Shown in pieces: positions 7,147 to 14,701 of a stretch of DNA of 41,446 bases. The DNA comes from an uncultured Chloroflexota bacterium (lineage in GTDB: Bacteria; Chloroflexota; Anaerolineae; Anaerolineales; UBA4823), in assembly GCA_903871905.1 (NCBI GenBank), contig CAIQIV010000489.1, positions 1-41,446 of the forward strand. Direction: 5' to 3'. The translations under genes and the position numbers were made by a program. The notes below the pieces were generated by a model that saw only the letters and a list, made by a program, of their open reading frames with translations, was not told where the DNA came from and did not search any database. Numbering within the stretch: the stretch's first letter is position 1; each line of letters starts with the position of its first letter.

Positions 7147-7620
7147 ATGAAACAAGGTATTCACCCCAACTATTACCCGGATGCGAAGGTGATCTGTGCA
7201 TGTGGTAACACCTGGAACACGGGTTCTACCAAGAAGGTGATCCACACGGATGTGTGCTCGAAGTGTCACCCTTTCTACACCGGTGAGCAGCGCATTGTGG
7301 ACACTGAAGGCCAGGTTGATCGCTTCTATAAGAAGCTGCAAGCCCGCCAGCAGTATGTACAGGAACTGGAAGCCCGCGAAGCGGCACGCACCTCTCTTGA
7401 CCGGTCAATCACAGAACTCAACCTGGGTGAGCGCGCCAATGAAGCGTTGGCTAAGGCTGGCATCACTACGGTTGGTCATGCCCTGGATAAGCTTTCACAG
7501 GGTGAGAGCGGCCTGCTGGCTATTGATGGCTTTGGGCGAAAGTCGCTGGCTGACCTTAAAAAGAGGCTGCGCCAGTTCGGTTATGACCTGCCCGAAGCGG
7601 CAGAGGAGATTATCGTCTGA
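7147..7620 (+). CDS. rpmE: Ribosomal protein L31 fused to an RNA polymerase alpha-CTD-like domain
   Basis: Residues 1-68 are a zinc-binding bL31: Cys17, Cys19, Cys37 and Cys40 occur in CACGNTWNT and [12 protein letters not shown], and VDRFYKK ends the domain. Ordinary L31 is about 65-75 aa, but this frame runs unbroken to 157 aa. After a charged helical linker (about 69-85), residues 86-147 read like the C-terminal domain of RNA polymerase alpha: [26 protein letters not shown], then [14 protein letters not shown]. By eye Arg96 matches E. coli alpha Arg265, and Gly130, Lys132 and Ser133 match Gly296, Lys298 and Ser299. Asn268 is replaced by Glu. The L31 part is certain and the fold of the tail is a strong inference. 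The gene follows rpmA and precedes a terminator and tdk. Confidence 0.93.
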   Translation: MKQGIHPNYYPDAKVICACGNTWNTGSTKKVIHTDVCSKCHPFYTGEQRIVDTEGQVDRFYKKLQARQQYVQELEAREAARTSLDRSITELNLGERANEALAKAGITTVGHALDKLSQGESGLLAIDGFGRKSLADLKKRLRQFGYDLPEAAEEIIV

Positions 7621-7644
7621 TCCGGGTGGTTCTTCACCAGGCTT

Positions 7645-7688
7645 ATCAGCCGGCTGATCGTGATTGCGACCGCACAGGCGGTCGCAAT
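7645..7688 (+). terminator. Terminator after the ribosomal protein operon
   Basis: A perfect 11-bp stem, ATTGCGACCGC (7663-7673) with GCGGTCGCAAT (7678-7688), encloses the tetraloop ACAG and is followed by a weak TACTTTA tract. A perfect 14-bp palindrome, ATCAGCCGGCTGAT (7645-7658), lies just before it. The position after rpmE and before the tdk promoter fits transcription termination. Confidence 0.75.
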
Positions 7689-7712
7689 TACTTTAACCCA
7701 CCTGAATCGCGG

Positions 7713-7718
7713 TACAAT
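7713..7718 (+). promoter_or_regulatory. Probable -10 element of tdk
   Basis: TACAAT lies 40 nt before the tdk ATG and just after the rpmE terminator hairpin. No convincing -35 is visible at 16-18 nt spacing. Confidence 0.4.
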
Positions 7719-7758
7719 AACGATCATTCCCCCACAATTTTGAAGGCAAGGATTGTGA

Positions 7759-8334
7759 ATGAAACATCATACTGGCTCAATAGAAGTGATCACTGGTTCG
7801 ATGTTTAGTGGCAAGACAGATGAACTGATCCGTCGTCTGCGGCGCGCCACGATTGCCCGCCAAAAAGTGCAGGTTTTCAAGCCAGCCATTGATAACCGGT
7901 ATGCGGTAGAAAAGGTCACCTCCCACGCAGGCAGTGATTTTGCAGCACAGCCTGTGCGCAGTGCGAGCGAAATCTCTGTTCAAATGGTAAAAGGGACTAC
8001 CGTTGTAGCGATCGATGAGGCCCAATTTTTTGATGTGGGGATCATTGCGATATGCCAGGCTATGGCGGATCGCGGTATTCGCGTGATTGTGGCTGGTTTG
8101 GATACTGATTTCCGTGGGGAGCCGTTTGGTCCCATGCCGGTGTTGATGGCCCAGGCAGAAGTTGTGGATAAGTTACATGCCATATGCATGGTATGTGGTG
8201 AGCCAGCCAGCCGCACACAGCGCCTGATCGACGGCCGGCCAGCTAATTATGAAGATCCCGTGGTGGTGGTGGGCGCATCTGAATTGTATGAGGCGCGCTG
8301 TCGCAAGCACCACGAGGTTCCTCGCAACCTATAA
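7759..8334 (+). CDS. tdk: Thymidine kinase, type II
   Basis: This enzyme phosphorylates thymidine to dTMP in pyrimidine salvage. The 191-aa length is normal for the zinc-containing tetrameric class. The P-loop GSMFSGKT spans residues 13-20. The Walker B-like IDEAQFF carries the catalytic base Glu87, and the lasso-domain zinc ligands are Cys143, Cys146, Cys181 and His184. ATG 7759 has AAGG 11-15 nt upstream. The rpmE-tdk adjacency is also found in Bacillus. Together with hpt just downstream it makes a small nucleotide-salvage block. Confidence 0.97.
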   Translation: MKHHTGSIEVITGSMFSGKTDELIRRLRRATIARQKVQVFKPAIDNRYAVEKVTSHAGSDFAAQPVRSASEISVQMVKGTTVVAIDEAQFFDVGIIAICQAMADRGIRVIVAGLDTDFRGEPFGPMPVLMAQAEVVDKLHAICMVCGEPASRTQRLIDGRPANYEDPVVVVGASELYEARCRKHHEVPRNL

Positions 8335-8351
8335 CCCTCGGAAGGTGAAAG

Positions 8352-8906
8352 ATGCAAGATTATCGTGAATACCTGGATGAGATCCTGGTTTCATCAGATC
8401 AGCTGCAGACGCGGATCAAGGAGATGGGTGACCAGATCAGCCGTGATTATGCTGGCCAGACTCTGCATTTGATTTGCATTTTGCGCGGTGGCGTGTTATT
8501 CCTCACGGACCTGATGCGGCACATCACGGTGCCGCTGACCATTGACTTCATGGCTGTTTCTTCCTATGGGGTGAACCGCCAGAGCACTGGCCAGGTGCGC
8601 ATCACGCTGGACCTTGAAAGACAGATCCAGAACCTGAACGTCATGCTGGTGGAAGATATTGTTGACAGCGGGTATACCATCTCTGCAGTGCTGGATGTGC
8701 TGCGCACGCGACATCCCCGGTCACTGCGGGTGTGTACCCTGCTGGATAAGCCGGAACGGCGTGAAGTGGATGTGCCCATCGATTACCGAGGATTCTCCAT
8801 TGCCAACAAGTTTGTCTTTGGGTATGGGCTGGACATGGATGAGTATTACCGCAACCTGCCCTTTATCGCCACGGTTGATCTAAAGCGTTATCGCCCAGAC
8901 GGATAG
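8352..8906 (+). CDS. hpt: Hypoxanthine phosphoribosyltransferase
   Basis: This purine-salvage enzyme transfers phosphoribose from PRPP to hypoxanthine or guanine. The 184-aa length is typical. Visible motifs are ICILRGGVLFLTDL (PPi-binding loop), the flexible-loop region VSSYG, and the PRPP motif VMLVEDIVDSGYT with Glu101/Asp102 and Asp105. The C-terminal segment DYRGFSIANKFVFGYGLDMD supplies the base-stacking aromatic and binding Asp. A GGAAGGTGAAAG ribosome site precedes the ATG, and the gene starts 17 nt after tdk. In many bacteria hpt neighbours tilS/ftsH; here the cca-type gene follows after 9 nt. Confidence 0.97.
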   Translation: MQDYREYLDEILVSSDQLQTRIKEMGDQISRDYAGQTLHLICILRGGVLFLTDLMRHITVPLTIDFMAVSSYGVNRQSTGQVRITLDLERQIQNLNVMLVEDIVDSGYTISAVLDVLRTRHPRSLRVCTLLDKPERREVDVPIDYRGFSIANKFVFGYGLDMDEYYRNLPFIATVDLKRYRPDG

Positions 8907-8915
8907 AGGCGCGGT

Positions 8916-10397
8916 TTGTACCATCTTGAAGATCTGCTTGCCCAGGTTAGATCTGCGCTCCCCCGGCGGAAGGTTTATCTGGTCGGTGGTGCGGTGCGGG
9001 ATATGCTGCTGGGGCGCCCGGTCCACGATCTGGACTTTGTCCTGGGAAGTGGCACCATTCGTTCAAGCCGCCAGGTGGCCGATGCGTTGGGTGGGGCGTT
9101 CTTTGCCCTGGATGCAGAGCGAGATATGGGTCGGGTGATCCTGGTCAATCCTGGGGGAGAGCGGATGAAACTTGACTTTGCCGCGCTGCGCGGGGCGGAC
9201 CTTGAGAATGATCTTCGCCTGCGCGATTTTACTATTAATGCCATGGCTGTCGATATTGACCACCCGGAAGTGGTGCTCGACCCCCTGGGAGGGGCGGCGG
9301 ACCTGCGACAGGGGGTTATTCGTCAGTGTACATCCAGCGCCCTTGCTGATGACCCGGTGCGAATCTTGCGTGGAATACGCCAGTCGGTAGAATTTGGTTT
9401 TCGCATTCACCCTGAAACCATTCGCCTGATACGCCAATCTGCCCTGTTGCTCCCGTCTGTTTCTCCTGAACGCCTGAGGGATGAACTGTTCCATGTCTTT
9501 GAGGGTCCCCAGCCTGCCACGGCTCTGCGCGTCCTGGATACCCTGGGTATCCTGCCTTATATTCTTCCAGAACTTCCAGCTTTGAAAGGCGTTCAGCAAT
9601 CGGCCCCGCATGTCTCCGATGTGTGGACGCACACGCTGGATGTCATTCAGCGTTTGAACCAGGTGCTGCAGGTTCTTGACCTGGTCCCGGATGAAGAAAA
9701 TTCTGCTAACCTGGCTATGGGGCTGCTTTCTGTGCGCCTGGGACGTTATCGCCAGCAGATTCATAAGCATCTGGAACAATCATTGAACCCTGATCGATCG
9801 CTGCGCGGGCTTTTAGTGATGGCAGCGTTGTATCATGATGTGGCCAAGCCTGTTACCCGCCTGGTAGAACCGGGCGGTCGGGTGCGCTTCTTTGAACACG
9901 AACAGCGTGGCGCCTGGACCGTTTCAGAGCGCGCCCAAGAGCTGCGGTTGAGTAATGATGAAACCGGGCGGCTGCGCACAATTATTCACGGACACCTGCG
10001 CCCAATTCTGTTGGCACAGGTGGAGCAAGGCCCTTCCAATCGGGCAGTCTACCACTTCTTCCGAGATACTGGCCTGGCTGGGGTGGATATCTGCCTGCTC
10101 TCGCTGGCAGATGTGCTGGCGACTTATGGACCCGACCTGCCGCAGGATGTATGGAAAAGACAATTGGATGTTGTCAGGACATTATTAGAGGCCTGGTGGG
10201 AGAAGCCGGAGGAAAGAGTCTCTCCCCCGGCGTTGATTAACGGGACTGTGCTGATGCATGAATTTGGCTTGCAGCCTGGCCCTAAGATTGGGCAGCTCCT
10301 GGATGCTGTGCGTGAAGCCCAGGTCACTGCTCAGGTACATACCCGCCAGCAGGCACTGGACTTCGTACGCCAAAAATTGGAATCAGGGGTGGATTAA
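8916..10397 (+). CDS. cca: CCA tRNA nucleotidyltransferase / poly(A) polymerase family with HD domain
   Basis: The product adds or repairs the CCA end of tRNAs, or is a related class II nucleotidyltransferase. The head domain shows VYLVGGAVRDMLLGRPVHDLDF, with the G-S-like turn and the catalytic D-x-D, then the neck motif LRDFTINAMAVD and the ERLRDEL region. A C-terminal HD domain follows: LYHDVAKPVTRL, then IIHGHLRP. The 493-aa length suits HD-carrying CCA enzymes of the long bacterial class. TTG 8916 is chosen as the start because AGAGG lies 6 nt upstream and no in-frame ATG occurs before the VGGAVRD motif. The gene starts 9 nt after hpt. Its 3' end overlaps the convergent zinc-ribbon gene by 4 nt. 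CCA-adding versus A-adding specificity cannot be read here. Confidence 0.9.
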   Translation: MYHLEDLLAQVRSALPRRKVYLVGGAVRDMLLGRPVHDLDFVLGSGTIRSSRQVADALGGAFFALDAERDMGRVILVNPGGERMKLDFAALRGADLENDLRLRDFTINAMAVDIDHPEVVLDPLGGAADLRQGVIRQCTSSALADDPVRILRGIRQSVEFGFRIHPETIRLIRQSALLLPSVSPERLRDELFHVFEGPQPATALRVLDTLGILPYILPELPALKGVQQSAPHVSDVWTHTLDVIQRLNQVLQVLDLVPDEENSANLAMGLLSVRLGRYRQQIHKHLEQSLNPDRSLRGLLVMAALYHDVAKPVTRLVEPGGRVRFFEHEQRGAWTVSERAQELRLSNDETGRLRTIIHGHLRPILLAQVEQGPSNRAVYHFFRDTGLAGVDICLLSLADVLATYGPDLPQDVWKRQLDVVRTLLEAWWEKPEERVSPPALINGTVLMHEFGLQPGPKIGQLLDAVREAQVTAQVHTRQQALDFVRQKLESGVD

Positions 10398-10690
10398 GGG
10401 AAGATCTCTTCCAGGAAGGGCAGGTAAAAGCAGCGGCAGCCCAGGCTGTGTGAGCAACCCTCTACCGGCAGGACAGGAACCTGATCTTTAGGATATGCCC
10501 CTTCGACCTCATGGCACGCAGGGCAGCAGTTGGCATCTACCATTAACCGCACATATTTTACTCGCGGGTTTTCCTTAAATTGTTTAAGGGCCACAGCTGT
10601 ATTAGACCATTCACTCAAATCAGCCTGGCAGTTCACACACACAGCCGCCGTGTCCGGCGATTGGGCAGAGCATTTTGAACAGATCTGCAC
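10394..10690 (-). CDS. Small zinc-ribbon protein of unknown function
   Basis: The 98-aa product begins QICSKCSAQSPDTAAVCVNC after its start residue, a double CxxC zinc ribbon (Cys4, Cys7, Cys18, Cys21). A second Cys cluster follows (ANCCPACHEVEGAY, then EGCSHSLGCRCFYLPFLEEI), so at least two metal sites are likely. The C-terminal part looks like a short DUF-type ribbon seen in Chloroflexota, but I do not recognise a named family. The start is GTG 10690 with AGGAGG 7 nt upstream. Its promoter TTGAAG-N17-TAGAAT lies at 10746-10718. The stop codon overlaps the end of the convergent cca gene. A regulatory or scaffold role is possible; no enzyme motif is visible. Confidence 0.82.
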   Translation of the reverse strand: MQICSKCSAQSPDTAAVCVNCQADLSEWSNTAVALKQFKENPRVKYVRLMVDANCCPACHEVEGAYPKDQVPVLPVEGCSHSLGCRCFYLPFLEEIFP

Positions 10691-10717
10691 GACGAGCCTC
10701 CTGTGAAGATTTTCCCT

Positions 10718-10746
10718 ATTCTAACCTAACTTGATGTAGTCTTCAA
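10718..10746 (-). promoter_or_regulatory. Promoter of the zinc-ribbon gene
   Basis: Reading the minus strand, TTGAAG (10746-10741), a 17-nt spacer and TAGAAT (10723-10718) form a good sigma70-type promoter. The -35 lies in the last codons of the PEP synthase/PPDK regulator gene. Confidence 0.55.
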
Positions 10747-11573
10747 TCCAACAATCCAGAATCCAGCGGTTTGCGGTTGTAACGGCCAATTAGAGAAACG
10801 ACTTCTGCCGCAGTCTCTTCGATGGACTTGGCGGTAACATCCACCAGCGGCCAATCCCGGCGGCGGTCAAAGATTTCGTAAGCATAGGCTACCTCCCGGC
10901 GGATGTGTTCCAGGTCGGCGTACCCTTTGTCTTGAGTTCCCAGGCGCAGAGCGCGTATCTTTCGGAAATCAACCAATTGTTCTACCCGCGCAACCAGGGC
11001 AATTACCCGGCCGCGCGGCACGCTGAACAGTTCCTCGGGAGGCTCTACACCCAGCATCAAAGGGACATTGGCCACGCGCCAGCCGCGAAAAGAGAGATAA
11101 ATACTGAGCGGGGTCTTGGATGTGCGCGAGACACCTACCAGGATAATCTCTGCCAGGTCCAACTCATGGGTATTGTGCCCATCATCATGATGGAAGGTGA
11201 AATCGATGGCATCGATGCGTCGCAGGTAGGCAGAATCAAAGGGCTGGAACAACCCAGGTTCAGAGCGCGGCTGGATGGAGAGCAGCTCGGAGAGGCGCGC
11301 CAACAATGGTCCCATCAAGTCAATGGTGGTGATGTTGGCCGCACGCCCTTCGGTGAATATCAGGTGGCGCAAGGTATCCGATACCAGTGTGTGGACGATG
11401 ATCCCCTTTTTCTTCTCGGCCTCCTGTATTACAGCATGCACCTGCTCCGGGGTGCGCACCCCTCCATGGCGACTGATAGAGATAGCCTGACCGGTGAACT
11501 GCGTCAGGGCGGCGCGAATCACGTTTTCTGCCGTGCCGCCGGTGGCATCTGAGACAGCGAAAACATGGATCAT
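10743..11573 (-). CDS. ppsR: PEP synthase / pyruvate phosphate dikinase regulatory protein (kinase-pyrophosphorylase)
   Basis: This bifunctional protein phosphorylates PEP synthase or PPDK on Thr using ADP and reverses the modification by Pi-dependent pyrophosphorolysis. The 276-aa length is normal. Signatures are HVFAVSDATGGTAE at the N-terminus and the P-loop GVSRTSKT (147-154) followed by PLSIYLS. The family tail includes YADLEHIRREVAYAYEIF and PLVDVTAKSIEETA. ATG 11573 is chosen because it gives the standard N-terminus and has AGGAGGG 6-7 nt upstream; an upstream in-frame start would add 23 unrelated residues. The probable target class is encoded in part at the right edge of the window, but that gene is not adjacent. 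Whether the true substrate is PPS or PPDK is unresolved. Confidence 0.95.
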   Translation of the reverse strand: MIHVFAVSDATGGTAENVIRAALTQFTGQAISISRHGGVRTPEQVHAVIQEAEKKKGIIVHTLVSDTLRHLIFTEGRAANITTIDLMGPLLARLSELLSIQPRSEPGLFQPFDSAYLRRIDAIDFTFHHDDGHNTHELDLAEIILVGVSRTSKTPLSIYLSFRGWRVANVPLMLGVEPPEELFSVPRGRVIALVARVEQLVDFRKIRALRLGTQDKGYADLEHIRREVAYAYEIFDRRRDWPLVDVTAKSIEETAAEVVSLIGRYNRKPLDSGLLD

Positions 11574-11668
11574 GGGTGCCCTCCTAATCGCATATCTGAG
11601 GTAGAATAGTTTTATTACTTTCTCGATGAAAGGCAGAATCACAGGTGTTCCTGTGGTTAATTTAATTG

Positions 11669-11674
11669 TATAGT
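11669..11674 (+). promoter_or_regulatory. -10-like element very close to the surE start
   Basis: TATAGT lies 2 nt before ATG 11677 and 5 nt before the second ATG at 11680. There is no Shine-Dalgarno upstream, which suggests leaderless transcription from near 11680. Confidence 0.35.
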
Positions 11675-11676
11675 AA

Positions 11677-12489
11677 ATGATGCAAAAAACAACTCAAATA
11701 CTGTTGACGAATGATGATGGCATCCAGTCTCCAGGACTCATGGCGGCTGCAGGAGCGTTGAGTGCATTGGGTTATGTGACAGTGGCAGCCCCCCGCGACC
11801 AGTTTTCTGGTGCTGGTCGCAGTCTGCCCAGTACCTCAGATGGCCTGATCCATCCCCGGCAGGCTGGGGTAAATGGGGGGATGTGGCAGGTGTATGCGGT
11901 TGGTGGGACACCGGCGCAGGTTGTGCTGCACGCGGTATTAGAGATCCTGCCCGTAAAGCCGGATCTGGTTGTTTCGGGGATTAATTTCGGCGAGAATGTT
12001 GGCAGCGGTGTAACTATCTCTGGAACAGTTGGCGCGGCACTGGAAGCTGCAGCAATGGGGATGCAATCGTTGGCGGTATCGCTGGAGACGGATCCCCGGC
12101 ACCATCTTTCTTATTCGTCAGAGGTGGATTTCTCCACAGCCGCGTTCTTTACTGCCTATTTCGCCCGTTTACTGCTGGACCGGAAAATGCCACCCGATGT
12201 GGATGTATTGAAAGTGGACGTTCCGTGTGATGCCACATCAGAAACCCCCTGGGAAATGACCCGCCTGTCGCGTATGCGCTATTATGAGCCCATACCGCCG
12301 GCGCGCACCTCCTGGGAAACCCCGGCATCGGTTGGCTATCACTTGGCGTGTTGTCCGGAGGAAGACGCTCCCGATACGGATGTCTATGTACTGAGAGTCA
12401 AGCGGCACGTGGCAGTGACGCCAATCAGCCTGGATATGACCTCTCGGGTAGATTTGCAGGAATTTGACCGCCTGCTGCGCAACGGGTAA
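11677..12489 (+). CDS. surE: 5'/3'-nucleotidase SurE
   Basis: This metal-dependent nucleoside monophosphate phosphatase takes part in survival and nucleotide turnover. The 270-aa length fits. The N-terminal metal-binding motif ILLTNDDGIQSPG carries the paired Asp residues. The conserved loop SGINFGENVGSGVTISGTVG, followed by AALEAA, contains the family's Asn/Gly-rich active site. The typical AAPRDQFSGAGRS segment is present. Two tandem ATGs (11677, 11680) lie just after a TATAGT, with no ribosome-binding site. The gene is divergent from ppsR with 103 nt between starts, and convergent with the inositol-phosphatase gene with 21 nt between stops. Confidence 0.95.
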   Translation: MMQKTTQILLTNDDGIQSPGLMAAAGALSALGYVTVAAPRDQFSGAGRSLPSTSDGLIHPRQAGVNGGMWQVYAVGGTPAQVVLHAVLEILPVKPDLVVSGINFGENVGSGVTISGTVGAALEAAAMGMQSLAVSLETDPRHHLSYSSEVDFSTAAFFTAYFARLLLDRKMPPDVDVLKVDVPCDATSETPWEMTRLSRMRYYEPIPPARTSWETPASVGYHLACCPEEDAPDTDVYVLRVKRHVAVTPISLDMTSRVDLQEFDRLLRNG

Positions 12490-12510
12490 ATTTAAGGCAC
12501 CCCCCAGCGC

Positions 12511-13311
12511 TCAGTTTTCAAGCCGCTGAAATATCCTCAGAATCTGGGGGTGGATCGCCGGGTTGGCGGCCAGGATAGAGTAGGGGGGCTGCATATAATC
12601 AGGATCTCCCTGCACACTGGTGACCACCGCACCTGCTTCTTCGGCGATTAAACCCCCCGCAGCAATGTCCCACGGACGCAAGCGCAGCTGCCAGGTTCCA
12701 TCTAACCGTCCGGCCGCCAGGTAACAGAGGTCCATGGCAACCGCGCCAATGTGGATCACACCCTGCGTACGCACCATGAGAAAGTCATTTTGCGTCAGGT
12801 TGTTGGCCGGGTTTGTGTGCACATCAAAAGGGAAACCTGTGGACAGCAAGCTGCGTTCCAATCGGGCCTCTGATGTCACCCGGATGGGCTGGTGATTTAA
12901 CCAGGCGCCCTGGCCGTGCTGAGCTGTATACATTTCATCCGATATTGGATCGTAAATGGCTCCCATCTGCATCTTGCCATCCAGAGCAAAGGCAATGGAG
13001 ACGACAAAAAACGGTAAGCCGTGGGCAAAATTGATCGTCCCATCGATGGGGTCCAGGTACCAGACGAAGCGCCTGTCTCCGGCCAGGTGCCCGCTTTCCT
13101 CAGTCTCAACCATATGTTCCGGGAAGCGGCGCTGGATCTCTTCCAGGAGATAAGCCTCTGCCTGGTGGTCGGACTCAGTAACCGGGTCGACCACACCTTT
13201 GTATTCCACGTGCAGGTGATTCTCAAAACCAGGGCGAGGTTGGTATCCCTGTCGAACGATTGCACCCGCGCCGCGGGCCATGAGTTCCAGATCAGAGAGG
13301 GTTGGCAGCAT
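12511..13311 (-). CDS. Inositol-1-monophosphatase family protein
   Basis: The 266-aa product belongs to the SuhB/IMPase family of Mg-dependent sugar-phosphate phosphatases. It shows the metal-binding Glu pair in MVETEESG (Glu71/Glu72), the signature WYLDPIDGTINF with Asp87 and Asp90, and the second signature RPWDIAAGGLIAEEAGAVV. Substrates in the family range from inositol phosphate to fructose-1,6-bisphosphate, NADP and histidinol phosphate, and sequence alone does not decide. ATG 13311 lies one base after the stop of the upstream coiled-coil ORF (TAA-T-ATG), so translation is probably coupled. It is the last gene of a minus-strand run that also holds a receiver protein and an HD hydrolase. 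Confidence 0.93.
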   Translation of the reverse strand: MLPTLSDLELMARGAGAIVRQGYQPRPGFENHLHVEYKGVVDPVTESDHQAEAYLLEEIQRRFPEHMVETEESGHLAGDRRFVWYLDPIDGTINFAHGLPFFVVSIAFALDGKMQMGAIYDPISDEMYTAQHGQGAWLNHQPIRVTSEARLERSLLSTGFPFDVHTNPANNLTQNDFLMVRTQGVIHIGAVAMDLCYLAAGRLDGTWQLRLRPWDIAAGGLIAEEAGAVVTSVQGDPDYMQPPYSILAANPAIHPQILRIFQRLEN

Positions 13312-13312
13312 A

Positions 13313-13576
13313 TTATTGGCCTGTTTGATTTAGTCTTTGCAGGGAACGGTAGACTTCGTCCAGCTCATTCTGGATTTCATCACGTTGGGCACGCGCCTCG
13401 GCGAGCAGAGCCTGGTAAGCGGGTTTCTGGTCTTCTGGAAGTGTTTCCAGCAGCCGCTCGGTGCGAGTGATTTGTACATTTTTATAGTGAAGCTTGGACT
13501 CCAGGCGTTCGCGATAGCCGTGGATAAATTCACGCGTACTCAATGAGGATGTCTGTGTGGGCGGGGATTTGAGCAC
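13313..13576 (-). CDS. Small coiled-coil protein, unknown
   Basis: The 87-aa product is highly charged and predicted all-helical. Its core RLESKLHYKNVQITRTERLL and the following AEARAQRDEIQNELDEVYRS show heptad-like spacing of Leu/Ile with Arg/Glu, suggesting a coiled coil. No named domain is recognised. The start is GTG 13576, placed directly after the stop codon of the receiver gene (TAA-GTG), and the stop lies one base before the IMPase ATG. It is therefore tightly coupled on both sides. Being wedged between a lone receiver and a phosphatase suggests a partner or linker in that pathway (inference). Confidence 0.75.
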   Translation of the reverse strand: MLKSPPTQTSSLSTREFIHGYRERLESKLHYKNVQITRTERLLETLPEDQKPAYQALLAEARAQRDEIQNELDEVYRSLQRLNQTGQ

Positions 13577-13948
13577 TTATTCTACCATGTCCAGGAACTG
13601 CCCGGTATCTACTGGCTTTTCGATGAAGCGAGCTCCACCCAGGCTGAGGGCAAAAGCCTGGTCCTCAGGAGTCACATAGGTGGCGGACAGGAAGATCATT
13701 GGGATATGCCGGGTCCTGGGATTCATCCGCAGGCGGTGACCCAGGGCGTACCCATCCAGCTTTGGCATCAAGATGTCGGAAACGACCAGCGATGGCAGCT
13801 GGCGGTCGATCTTCTCCAACGCCTCCATACCATTTGTGGCGGTGACCACTGGATATCCCATGAACTTGAGCGCCACCTCTAACAGCTCGAGAATATTGGG
13901 AAAATCCTCAACCACCAGGATCGGTCCGCTGAGTTGTTTTATGTCCAT
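13577..13948 (-). CDS. Single-domain response regulator
   Basis: The 123-aa product is a stand-alone CheY-like receiver with no output domain. Acidic residues Glu14/Asp15, phosphoacceptor Asp58 (LVVSDILMPKLDG), the switch Ser in MIFLSATY and Lys in RFIEKPVD are all present, so it should be phosphorylatable. No histidine kinase lies next to it. It sits in a minus-strand run with an HD hydrolase upstream (16 nt) and a coiled-coil ORF that begins at its stop codon. Lone receivers act as phosphate sinks, phosphorelay shuttles or protein-protein switches; which applies here is unknown. Confidence 0.93.
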   Translation of the reverse strand: MDIKQLSGPILVVEDFPNILELLEVALKFMGYPVVTATNGMEALEKIDRQLPSLVVSDILMPKLDGYALGHRLRMNPRTRHIPMIFLSATYVTPEDQAFALSLGGARFIEKPVDTGQFLDMVE

Positions 13949-13964
13949 CTTATACTCTTTCTAA

Positions 13965-14621
13965 CTAAGAAATTCCCTGGTGCTCAGCCTCCAGGCGGGA
14001 AAAGAAATCTGCCAGGAAACGGTGGCGTTCTTGCGCCAGGGTGCGGCCTGTCTGGGTATACAGGCGGTCTTTTAGCTTTTGCAGCTTGAACAGATATTCA
14101 TGATAAGCACTGTACAACTCGCCGGGTAAGAGGCTGCCGCTGGCAACAAACTGCGGAGACGGCGGGTAGAAGGCCGGCATCCCTGCCTGCGCCGCATAAG
14201 CTACTGCCCGGGCCGCGCCTGTGGCGCCAATCGCATCCAGCTTGTCTGCATCGAACAACACCCTGGCCTCCAGGGTCGCGGGCGGCTCAGACGGGTTGCG
14301 AAAGCGGTGGGAGCGGATGCAGTGCTCCACCCGGGCAATGCGTTCCTCCTGCCAGTTTTCGGCCAGGAGCACCTTGCGGGCGAAGGAAGCGCTTGCATGG
14401 TGGTGGGTCTGGCGGTGCTCCAGGGATGCATCCGGACTGGCGGGTGAACAGGCTGGATCCTGGGCATCATGCAACAATGCAGCTGCAAATACAATTTCCT
14501 CATCAGCCCCTTCGGCCAATGCCAGGCGGCAGGCCAGATGAACCACGCGCTCAATATGATCAAATCCATGAGCTGGATCTGATGTTGGATACCATAGGCG
14601 GGCCTGTTCGAAGGTGATCAT
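13965..14621 (-). CDS. HD-domain metal-dependent phosphohydrolase
   Basis: The 218-aa product has the HD signature order. H-x(n)-HD ligands appear as HGFDHIERVVHLA near residue 18, then FAAALLHDAQDP, and later EHCIRSHRFRNP and LFDADKLDAIGATG. This resembles the YedJ/uncharacterised HD hydrolase group that acts on small nucleotides or phosphomonoesters. The substrate is unknown. It is the first gene in the tight minus-strand group with the receiver, coiled-coil and IMPase genes, and it starts 80 nt after hutI ends on the same strand. No clear Shine-Dalgarno precedes ATG 14621. Confidence 0.88.
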   Translation of the reverse strand: MITFEQARLWYPTSDPAHGFDHIERVVHLACRLALAEGADEEIVFAAALLHDAQDPACSPASPDASLEHRQTHHHASASFARKVLLAENWQEERIARVEHCIRSHRFRNPSEPPATLEARVLFDADKLDAIGATGAARAVAYAAQAGMPAFYPPSPQFVASGSLLPGELYSAYHEYLFKLQKLKDRLYTQTGRTLAQERHRFLADFFSRLEAEHQGIS

Positions 14622-14701
14622 GGTCAGAAACCTGGTTTGGCGGGAACTCTGTTGCAGTTCATACTACTGGATGAGGCAGAGTTGAGCCGGAAGCAAAAGA
14701 G

